Source: Trichomonas tenax (lineage: Eukaryota; Parabasalia; Trichomonadida; Trichomonadidae). Taken from it: a stretch of DNA of 14,296 bases. Made by a program: the position numbers and the translations under genes. Under the pieces are notes generated by a model. It saw nothing but the letters and a program-made list of their open reading frames with translations. It was not told where the DNA came from and did no database searches. Shown here piece after piece: positions 7,893 through 14,296 of this stretch. The stretch covers positions 1 to 14,296 of the forward strand of contig JALKBU010001224.1 in NCBI GenBank assembly GCA_023091735.1. The letters are read 5' to 3'. How positions within the stretch are numbered: position 1 is the stretch's first letter; every line of letters begins with the position of its first letter.

Positions 7893-8783
7893 TGTTTGTT
7901 GTTGTTGATCGCTTTCGTTCATTATTATTTTTCCAGCAACGTTATGTATTTCCATATAAGATCTTTGGTTCGTTAAAGTTTTGTATTTATCCCAAATATC
8001 TTGCCAATCTTCAGTGACACCAGATTGTTCTACTATTATTTGTAAATCCTTCATGCTATATCCTTGGAATATAACTATATCAGTACACAAACGTTTAATA
8101 TTCAAACAAATGAATCGCCAGGTTTGAGCACAAACACATACAGTATAATTATAATGTCTAACTTTCGTTATGAAGTTTGCTAATGGACTATCTGCTTTAG
8201 TTAATAACTTATGTCCACCATAATCATCTAATACTAAGAATGTATTTGATGGATATTTAGTAAATGGATATTTCTTAAGTTTTGATGTAATGTAATAAGT
8301 TAATCTTTGTATATCAAATGTTTTAGAATCTTTTTTTAATTTATGTTTTTCAATCATGTGGAGCATATCTTCACTAATTTCTTTCATATTACTATTTAAG
8401 AATTCACATATAGGATAATACTTAGATTTTTGTTTAACGTTTTTATTTAAATAATCCATTAAATTATCATCACTTATTTTTTTAATTTTACTTTTTATAT
8501 TTTTCATAAATGTATTTGCTGTTGAATCCATTGAACCAGATGTTGCCGATACTATTATTTGATCATAATATGGTTCTTTTGATAAACGATCTGTTATCAT
8601 AATATGTCTAATAACACCATATGTTTTACCAGAACCCATTTTGCCACAAAAGAAGTATACACCATTAGCACAAAACGGATAATCATTACTATTTAGTAAT
8701 ATAAGACCTTGATTTAATTTATTCTTATTTTTTTCACTATCATGTTTTAATATCTTATCGACTTTATCTTTAATATTCTTCAT
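7884..8783 (-). CDS. A32/FtsK-HerA-type DNA packaging ATPase, 299 aa, intact
   Basis: This ATPase would pump element DNA into the capsid, as in adenovirus- and poxvirus-related lineages. Walker A is GKMGSGKT (residues 47-54), preceded by the hydrophobic strand VYFFC. Walker B is FLVLDD (182-187). A conserved motif III region is CVCAQTW (216-222), with the KVRHYN segment (207-212) just before it. Length is normal for Maverick packaging ATPases. It is the only large core gene in the window without a stop or frameshift. Its ATG is only 17 bp from the ATG of the divergent penton gene, so both promoters share that gap. Its C-terminus (ESDQQQQTLF) overlaps the HNH gene tail by 9 bp. Confidence 0.95.
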   Translation of the reverse strand: MKNIKDKVDKILKHDSEKNKNKLNQGLILLNSNDYPFCANGVYFFCGKMGSGKTYGVIRHIMITDRLSKEPYYDQIIVSATSGSMDSTANTFMKNIKSKIKKISDDNLMDYLNKNVKQKSKYYPICEFLNSNMKEISEDMLHMIEKHKLKKDSKTFDIQRLTYYITSKLKKYPFTKYPSNTFLVLDDYGGHKLLTKADSPLANFITKVRHYNYTVCVCAQTWRFICLNIKRLCTDIVIFQGYSMKDLQIIVEQSGVTEDWQDIWDKYKTLTNQRSYMEIHNVAGKIIMNESDQQQQTLF

Positions 8784-8800
8784 TTTATAATTATTAAATA
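8784..8800. promoter_or_regulatory. 17-bp bidirectional start region between ATPase and penton genes
   Basis: The two start codons face away from each other with only TTTATAATTATTAAATA between them. Read rightward, TATTAAATAATG is identical to the start of the 69-aa gene at 3299. Read leftward, ATTATAAAATG has the same TATAAA-before-ATG form. Transcription signals for both genes must lie in this gap or inside the coding regions. Confidence 0.6.
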
Positions 8801-9688
8801 ATGAATAAGTATCAATCGCCCAATATTAATAATTCAGAAATTAATATCTATTATGAACATGTATTTTCAAAACCTAAATATAATGATGAAAATAAATACT
8901 TATATGATTTCCCAAAACATTGGTTAGATAATCCTGGTAAGAAATCTATAGAAATTAGAAATGTTAAAGTAATTACAGCAGCAAGAAATTTAGGATTTAC
9001 TAATTTTAAAATTACAGATGGTAAAAATACTTTTTATCCACAATTAGAAATTAATTTAGATAATACTGATAAAATGAATGATTTCAATTTCGTATTAGAG
9101 AAATATATAAAAGAGAAATTAATTGAAGATGTACCTGAAATAAAATATAATGAATTTTCTATTAAATATAATTATGCTGAGAATTCTTTAGATTTTGATA
9201 TTACATCTAATAATCCTAATTTATGTTTTATATTTGATGATGTTAAAGATTACACAACTAACGATTTTAGAAATATGATTAATTTACATGAACCAAATAC
9301 ACAACCAAAAAATAATCCAGATAAGTTATTTGTTTATTTAGCTAAATTCACAAATGGTATTATTGACGAAGATGAATTAAATGAATATATAAGTATGTAT
9401 CCAAATGTTGAAATTACTATTGAAAATAATAAATTAGTTTGATTTAAATTCTTACGTGTTTGGAATAGAAACACAACACTTATTAAATCAAATATATCAA
9501 CATTAGCAGAAGATAATTTAATGTGTATAGCAAATGAAATATTAACACCATCAAAACATTATACAATACATGGATTTAATACAAGTTTTGAAATATCTTT
9601 ATATGATAGTTCACATGATGATAAGATTATATTACCATTAGATGGCAAAGATAAAATAATAGTTGAAGCTATTTTAATTTCTATATAA
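8801..9688 (+). pseudogene. Penton-like minor capsid protein with one in-frame TGA
   Basis: The first 213 codons end at TGA (9440-9442), but the same frame continues for 81 more codons to TAA at 9686-9688. The continuation reads RVWNRNTTLIKSNISTLAED and ends LPLDGKDKIIVEAILISI. This resembles the C-terminus of Maverick/polinton-like virus penton proteins (conserved Trp-Asn-Arg, D-GKDE-like element and final hydrophobic strand). TGA could derive from TGG or CGA by one change. The N-terminal part includes DNPGKKSIEIRNVKVI and several beta-rich stretches. In virus-like Mavericks the penton fills the fivefold vertex beside the major capsid protein. It sits divergent to the ATPase. Loss of the last third would probably abolish assembly. 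Confidence 0.83.
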
Positions 9689-9690
9689 AT

Positions 9691-9858
9691 ATGTATTTAA
9701 AGTTTATAATTGATGAAATCGTTGTAATTGAAAAAGTTGATAATGTTTGTATATTAGATAAGATTACTAATATTATTGATAAAAATAAAAACGAAAATAT
9801 AAATATATCTTTAATATTTAATCACAATAATTATGAATATGAAATTAAATTATTATAA
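9691..9858 (+). CDS. Small hypothetical protein, 55 aa
   Basis: An intact ATG-to-TAA frame begins 2 bp after the penton stop. It reads MYLKFIIDEIVVIEKVDN and ends NNYEYEIKLL. The alternating hydrophobic pattern suggests a small beta-rich protein, and codon use matches the element. I do not recognise it. Its tight spacing suggests translation from the penton transcript or a second message. Its 3' end lies 1 bp from the end of the convergent gene at 9860. Because it is short, a chance ORF is possible, but its neat fit between two genes supports it. Confidence 0.5.
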   Translation: MYLKFIIDEIVVIEKVDNVCILDKITNIIDKNKNENINISLIFNHNNYEYEIKLL

Positions 9859-9859
9859 T

Positions 9860-10237
9860 TTATATTTTTAATTGTGGATTTGTAAATAAGTGATTACCAT
9901 TCATATCTCCATTAATAGATAATCTACTAAATGCTTTCATATCATATGTTTGAGTATCTGTTATTTGTCTAGGAAAGTTATTAGAATAAGAATTATAAAT
10001 ACTAGATTTCTCATTTGGTTCAGCATATGCTTTATATGAATATGTATAATATAGATTAGTACCATGTGAACCATCATTAACATATATTCTAGGTTCTAAT
10101 CCTCTATCCACAACTCTTGGTGTTTTTATTCTAGGTGTATTATTAACATTTCTAATAGCAACATCGTTATCATCATGTGATAATATATTTATAGGATTTA
10201 CTTTCTGTGGTGATCCTTCAATAGTTTGTTTATTCAT
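9860..10237 (-). CDS. Hypothetical element protein, 125 aa
   Basis: Intact but unrecognised. It is Asn/Ser/Pro/Tyr-rich and probably partly disordered at the N-terminus (QTIEGSPQKVNPINIL). The middle is Tyr-rich (NLYYTYSYKAYAEPN) and the end reads DMNGNHLFTNPQLKI. It has no membrane segment. Its composition and its place between penton and major capsid genes suggest a virion component (inference). It is divergent from the 198-aa gene with 41 bp between the ATGs. TTTTAAAATAAATAA precedes its ATG. Confidence 0.7.
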   Translation of the reverse strand: MNKQTIEGSPQKVNPINILSHDDNDVAIRNVNNTPRIKTPRVVDRGLEPRIYVNDGSHGTNLYYTYSYKAYAEPNEKSSIYNSYSNNFPRQITDTQTYDMKAFSRLSINGDMNGNHLFTNPQLKI

Positions 10238-10278
10238 TTATTTATTTTAAAACATTTATATTGTTTTATTTTATAAAA

Positions 10279-10875
10279 ATGCAGTCTAAGAGTATTCTGG
10301 CAGGAATTGCTAATGTTCCAATTGAACCAACTAGTAATGTTGATAGCAGAACAACTAATAATATTATTATTAAGAATTACGGTGGTGATAAACTAGATAA
10401 TGATAAAGAAATTAATATTAAAGATACAAATGAAAGTAATGCTAATAGTGATGCTAAATTAGATGTGATCCCAAATAATGTTTCTGTATCATATCCACCA
10501 ATATATAATAGAGATGTTAATACATTTGAACCATTATATCAAACAATTGATGAATATCTATTAAAACTATATCAAAATATATTATTGGATCAAGATAAGA
10601 AATTACTTGCTAATTTAATTTCACATGATAATATTATATTAACTAAAGAAGATCTTGAACAAGTTATCTCAATTCAAACTCATCATAAATGTAAAATAGA
10701 TTTATTAGAACCTGAAGTTGGTTGTTTTAAATATTCACCATATATTAAGATATCACAAATTAAAATATTCGAAGAAAATAACACAGCTGTTAACTTCAAA
10801 ATATGTTATTCATCTGATTACGTACAATTAACATCTAAATATAGATTATCTCTTAAATGGGTATTAGTAAATTAA
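10279..10875 (+). CDS. Hypothetical element protein, 198 aa
   Basis: Intact but unrecognised. The start chosen is the ATG at 10279 (MQSKSILAGIANVP); six sense codons lie upstream in frame without an ATG, and TTTTATTTTATAAAA stands directly before it, as at other element starts. Residues 20-75 are Asn/Asp-rich and likely disordered (NNIIIKNYGGDKLDNDKE). A more structured C-terminal half follows with helices (TIDEYLLKLYQNILLDQD) and strands (VNFKICYSSDYVQL). It converges on the major capsid gene with a 40-bp gap. A structural or assembly role is inferred only from location. Confidence 0.7.
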   Translation: MQSKSILAGIANVPIEPTSNVDSRTTNNIIIKNYGGDKLDNDKEINIKDTNESNANSDAKLDVIPNNVSVSYPPIYNRDVNTFEPLYQTIDEYLLKLYQNILLDQDKKLLANLISHDNIILTKEDLEQVISIQTHHKCKIDLLEPEVGCFKYSPYIKISQIKIFEENNTAVNFKICYSSDYVQLTSKYRLSLKWVLVN

Positions 10876-10915
10876 AATACACACACAAAAAATAATTATT
10901 ATTTTTGAGTTATTA

Positions 10916-12473
10916 TTATGCTGCTAAGTTATAATCATCAATTCTAATTTCTGGTAGACCATTTGGCATGATTTGAATAGCAAAGCAACTATGCTTAAGA
11001 AATCCAATAAGTGGTTTAGCTTCAATTAATCTTAAACCATCATTTATAGGAACAACATTTAATTTATATGTTATAGGTGAATTAGATGTTTGTCCTTGTT
11101 GGAATGTAAAATCAGTTTCTGTAGGAAATCCCATTAAGAAATGTGTGATATCATTACTAACAAAACCAACATTTGAATTCTTTTCTGTTGTTAATGTTTT
11201 CATAACATCTGTATTAAATCCAATTAGATCATTATTAGTATTACAAGCATTTGAAACAACTTCATAAAATATAGGTCCATTAGTTTTTTCTGGTTCTGAT
11301 GGAATTGAACCATATGAACCCATAAATAGTTGAACACCTTCAAATAATGGATTTTTGAAATTAGTTAAATAATTAGAACTCTTAGGGAATAAGAACCAAA
11401 TACTATTAACATTAATTGGAGTATATGTTGCTGTGAATGTTGATTTAATATTAACATTATTATTTAATTCACCATCCATAGGCATCCATTCCATAGTTTT
11501 AATTGGGAAACATAACGATTGTGTTGAATAATGAGCAACAAGACTAGAATATACAACTGGATCTAAACTGAAGTTCTTACCAACAACAGCACAATCAACA
11601 AAGTTAGCAGAAACCTTAGTTATAATATTCTTAATAACTGTTAATGAAATTCCATCAACAGATTTAGAAACAGCATTAAAATGTGTAAATTCTTCATTTA
11701 ATGGAACAAACATATTAGTAATTTGTGGATATGATTTAACTTTAGCTAAGTTATTTGGTGTTAACAAAGCATCATCTAAACTAATTGGTGCTATTTGTAA
11801 AGCATCTGCTGTGAATTTAACTTTAAGTTGAATATTACCAGCAAAATCAGGTAAGAATCTTATAGCTTCAAATGGTAAGAATCTTCTGAGATCAATCTTT
11901 AATTCTAAATTAATATCAAATGTATTATCAGATTCTAAAGCTGTCATATCAATAACTATACCAGATCTAACAGTATTAACTCGTTTCGAAAACATCTGAA
12001 TGTCTTGTTTTAGCAAATACATAAGTTCTTTTAATAGCATCTGTTGTTCCACAATTACTCATAATATAACCTTCATTAATTGCGTTATCTTGTGTATAAA
12101 TAACTCTACCATTTGCTAAGATTTGATATGCGGATACAGCATAAAAACTATCATCAAATCCAACCCAAATAGATGGTTCATTATCAAAACCTTTTGATTT
12201 AGTATATGATGATAAAGCACTCTTAAGTTTTGTCTTTAATGTATATGTAATACATGTATTATATAGATCTATCATGTTTTCACCTTTAGGAGATATATTA
12301 AATGTCACATGATGATTTTCTTTAATATCTTTTGGATTAGATGGATCTTTAGATGGTACATAACGTCTATTAGTATCACCAACTTGAATAGCATTATCAA
12401 TAATATCAAAATAACTCTTGATCTGATGATAATTCTCTGTTGGAGTGAATTCGTTTAACTGTTCGTTATTCAT
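10916..12473 (-). pseudogene. Maverick double-jelly-roll major capsid protein, one frameshift
   Basis: Two overlapping minus-strand frames make one gene of about 519 codons, the usual size of a Maverick major capsid protein. Part one starts at 12473 (MNNEQLNEFTPTENYHQIKS), contains the early DTNRRYVPSKDPSNPK segment and a beta-rich first jelly-roll region, and runs to a stop at 11976. Part two carries TVRSGIVIDMTALESDN, LELKIDLRRFLPFEAIRF and later GFLKHSCFAIQIMPNG. The frames switch near a T4 run at 11989-11992; one extra base there would explain the shift. Translation of frame one past this point gives only a few out-of-frame residues. The protein would form hexon-like trimers of the capsid shell. 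TTTTTATTTTTATTAA precedes the start. The break probably abolishes capsid formation. Confidence 0.85.
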
Positions 12474-12504
12474 TTAATAAAAATAAAAATCGATAATATA
12501 TAAC

Positions 12505-12753
12505 TTATAATTTTATTATTCTTGCTCTTCTATTTCTAACAGGCATTGGAAATGGTCTATTATTAGATACTGTTTCTTGAATGTTTTCTATGAATTGTTT
12601 ATTTTCATTTGTTTCACGTTCTCTTTCAACAGGATTCTTATTCATATCTTCTGATGTTGTTGATTTCTCTAATACTTTAAGCATTTTAGTTAGTAATGCT
12701 TTATTAGATAATTGTTCATAATCATCTTCTGAATCTGATGATTTAATAGACCC
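12505..12753 (-). pseudogene. Small acidic-then-basic hypothetical protein, start lost
   Basis: Coding character is clear from about 12753 down to TAA at 12505-12507: SIKSSDSEDDYEQLSNKALL, a helix with TKMLKVLEKSTT, a charged region (NPVERERETNENKQ), and the arginine-rich end PFPMPVRNRRARIIKL. No ATG in this frame lies before the internal one at about codon 23 of this stretch. Upstream codons (12754-12780) read into unrelated repeat DNA. The natural N-terminus therefore seems cut off at the element boundary. It lies 31 bp upstream of the major capsid start on the same strand. A DNA- or capsid-associated role is possible from the basic tail, but the family is unknown. Confidence 0.6.
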
Positions 12754-12780
12754 ATGTGCATATAATTTTTTGGTTTGCAA
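12750..12780. other. Probable right-hand breakpoint of the Maverick element
   Basis: Element-style coding sequence ends here without a start codon, a terminal inverted repeat or further genes. Immediately to the right the base composition and sequence style change to a degenerate tandem repeat. A truncation or rearrangement boundary is the simplest reading. Confidence 0.5.
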
Positions 12781-12970
12781 CTAGGTGACCTATATGCATT
12801 TCCGGCCTCCATATGCATATAGGTTTTATATGCATATAGGATTTCATATGCACACAGAATTCTATATGCATATAGGTTTCCATATGCATATGTAAAATTC
12901 ATATGCATATAAGGCACATAATTGCATATTGTTTTGTTTTATGCATATACTTGTTCTATGTGCTCTTTGT
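12753..12970. repeat. Degenerate short tandem repeat with core ATATGCATAT
   Basis: About ten imperfect units of roughly 16-20 bp follow one another. The consensus is near ATATGCATATAGGTTTC, and the 10-base core is a perfect palindrome. Best units lie around 12810-12920; units at the edges (ATGTGCATATAA, TTGCATATTG, ATGTGCTC) are decayed. The rising divergence toward both ends is typical of an old satellite-like array. The array also creates a spurious minus-strand frame rich in Tyr-Ala-Tyr. Confidence 0.85.
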
Positions 12971-13460
12971 AAATTCAGTAATAGGTATTTCTCATATTAA
13001 AAAATAGATGATATTTCATATTTAATGGTTATGGCTTCAGGTTTTCAAGAGCAAAAGAAAAGAGGAAAAAAGTTATAGCATAAAAATGGCATATTCGAAG
13101 AATTAAATGATATTTTTATGTAGTACTACAATAAATAATTACAATAATGATATTTAGTATTTATTTAATTGCAATAAAAAAACTTTGATATAAATAATAA
13201 AAGAAGTGAAATGACATCCTACAGTTACAAATCCGTATTAATTTGAATTTAATTTAATTGAATATATGATTGAATAGATATCTGTAATTTGATGACATAA
13301 ACGACATTATTTGCTGATATAATTTGTGACCTTCTTAACCTTATTTTTATAAATCCAGCTCGGATCAATAAAAATCTTCATATCTTTGAATTGATTTATA
13401 CTAATACTTTTAAACAATGATAGAGTCAACAGCAACTTAGAACTGATTATTAATATTCAT
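12971..13460. other. Intergenic DNA, no gene seen
   Basis: AT-rich host-like sequence with frequent stops in all frames. The only points of note are a 17-codon plus-strand ORF (13025-13078, lysine-rich end) too short to support, and a 12-bp perfect palindrome at 13119-13130. Confidence 0.5.
13119..13130. repeat. 12-bp perfect palindrome
   Basis: TGTAGTACTACA is self-complementary and stands alone in intergenic DNA. No associated gene or repeat is seen. Confidence 0.6.
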
Positions 13461-13640
13461 TTAGTTAGACTTGATTCCCATTACCAGCATTCCTGGATAT
13501 TCTGAAAAATTTCAACTCTTTTTAAAATAAATGCCAAAAATTCTGCTGTTCCTCAAATATGCGGGATCACTCCAATATGGAACAACCCCACATGCTTGAG
13601 TAGCAACATAATTTTTGGCATCAACATTTTTTTGATATTT
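13461..13640 (-). pseudogene. Trace of a decayed minus-strand gene
   Basis: A frame open from 13640 reads NVDAKNYVATQACGVVPYWS, then DPAYLRNSRIFGIYFKKS, hits TGA at 13512-13514, and continues NFSEYPGMLVMGIKSN to TAA at 13461-13463. The amino acid mix (Trp, Cys, Pro, Gly, Tyr) is much more protein-like than random AT-rich translation. No ATG starts it, and other frames on both sides are full of stops. The family is not recognised. It may be a fragment of a host or repeat-family protein. Confidence 0.3.
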
Positions 13641-13777
13641 TTATATACCGAATTACATGGGAGACTATTTCAAGCACCACAGTATTTAATTAAAAGGAAC
13701 ATTTGATTTAGTATGATTGCTTCATTTTTCCACAAAATGAATATTTTTTTGTTTAGGCATTCAAAAGTAATTTCCTC

Positions 13778-13784
13778 TCATTAG
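13778..13784 (+). promoter_or_regulatory. Trichomonas-type initiator (Inr) of the host gene
   Basis: TCATTAG fits the Trichomonas vaginalis initiator TCA+1YW, with the transcription start A at 13780. This would give a 5-nt leader before the first ATG at 13785, within the short leaders typical for this organism. The genes of the Maverick region do not show a clear copy of this motif next to their starts. Confidence 0.65.
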
Positions 13785-14296
13785 ATGATGCAAGTTGAAT
13801 ATAAGGAAATAGATAGCAAAACTCCAAATACAGTTATAAACTCGCGCATACAATTCATAATAGATGCTCTACATCGATTACATCAAGAAGAATTATATGA
13901 TGTGGAAATCACTGATTATTTCAATTCTCTAAATGAAATAATTCCAAAAATTGAAAATGCACACCTACAGGAATTAGATCTGAAAGGGCTTTGCAGCGAT
14001 TTATTTTCCAAACTTTATATTAAAAGATTGCAATATCAAAGCACGTTACATGCAATTTCATTGGTTATATGCAAGCTAATTTCGATTTCAGATTTGAATA
14101 CAGTCTATTTTCATGAGTTAGATATCATAACTCCTGCAATTGTATTATTTAGTTCATCTGAAGACGAATTGAAACATGCAGGTTTGCAAATATTCATAGC
14201 TTTTTCAAATACATTTTATTTTAATGTTAATGCATTCATTGAAATTATCCAGCAACAATTCCCAAATGTTTACTCAAGTGAAGTGCATTTATCTAT
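13785..14296 (+). CDS. Host hypothetical protein, N-terminal 170 residues, runs off the edge
   Basis: The frame is open from the tandem ATGATG at 13785-13790 to the window end with no stop. The protein begins MMQVEYKEIDSKTPNTVINS and is dominated by amphipathic helices with regular Leu/Ile spacing, for example ISLVICKLISISDLNTVYF and ELKHAGLQIFIAFSN. The pattern suggests an alpha-solenoid (HEAT/armadillo-like) protein, but I cannot name the family. Codon use is more balanced (GCG, CTG, GGG, CAG, TCG appear) than in the Maverick genes, which supports a chromosomal origin. Its start is set by the initiator directly upstream. No break is seen. Confidence 0.75.
   Translation, partial: MMQVEYKEIDSKTPNTVINSRIQFIIDALHRLHQEELYDVEITDYFNSLNEIIPKIENAHLQELDLKGLCSDLFSKLYIKRLQYQSTLHAISLVICKLISISDLNTVYFHELDIITPAIVLFSSSEDELKHAGLQIFIAFSNTFYFNVNAFIEIIQQQFPNVYSSEVHLS

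Noticed and set aside
12690..12917. Minus-strand ORF with Tyr-Ala-Tyr and Met-His-Met repeats
   Set aside because: Direct translation of the ATATGCATAT tandem repeat running into the wrong frame of the neighbouring gene; no reason to think it is expressed.
12753..12970. CRISPR-like array
   Set aside because: Units are adjacent and degenerate with no unique spacers of constant length; the genome is eukaryotic.
13025..13078. 17-codon plus-strand ORF ending in a lysine-rich tail
   Set aside because: Too short, with no neighbours or homology to support it, although a TCATA initiator-like sequence lies just upstream.

Overview
The window is very AT-rich eukaryotic DNA. It carries most of a Maverick/Polinton element (a giant virus-like DNA transposon) next to host chromosomal DNA. 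The host is most likely a parabasalid such as Trichomonas vaginalis or a close relative. Three things point there: a complete Maverick gene kit with a KilA-N gene and a Trichomonas-style HNH endonuclease; compact genes with almost no 5' UTR; and a flanking host gene at the right edge whose start codon sits 5 nt after a match to the Trichomonas initiator (TCA+1YW). Species assignment is inference.

Layout. Bases 1-3226 (minus) are a protein-primed family B DNA polymerase with exonuclease motifs and polymerase motifs A and B visible. It runs off the left edge and is interrupted by two in-frame TAA codons. A 69-aa ORF is divergent from it (3299-3508). Bases 3509-4121 are an island unlike the rest: a possible remnant of a membrane protein, then a 191-bp non-coding element with perfect 23-bp terminal inverted repeats and five internal palindromes. 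A frameshifted KilA-N gene, an unknown gene and a retroviral-type integrase (one nonsense codon, Asn at the catalytic Glu position) follow on the plus strand (4122-6542). Next come a small membrane protein and a broken, truncated minus-strand gene (6585-7407), which meets the truncated 5' end of an HNH endonuclease head-on near 7380-7407. The intact packaging ATPase (minus, 7884-8783), the penton-like minor capsid gene (plus, one TGA), a 55-aa ORF, two unknown genes, the frameshifted double-jelly-roll major capsid gene (minus, 10916-12473) and an acidic small protein that has lost its start complete the element.

The element stops abruptly near 12750-12780 with no terminal inverted repeat in view. 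It abuts about 200 bp of degenerate tandem repeats built on the palindrome ATATGCATAT, then about 800 bp of host-like intergenic DNA with one decayed ORF trace, then the 5' end of a host gene (13785 to edge).

Together the genes form a replication (PolB), integration (integrase) and virion (MCP, penton, ATPase) module of a virus-like transposon. I see no adenain-type maturation protease in the window. At least six main genes are broken, so this copy looks dead as a unit, although the ATPase and several small genes remain open. The least explained parts are the palindrome-rich element, the hairpin junction between two truncated genes, and a recurrent T-rich/TAWWAAA start-site motif shared by many element genes but not by the host gene.
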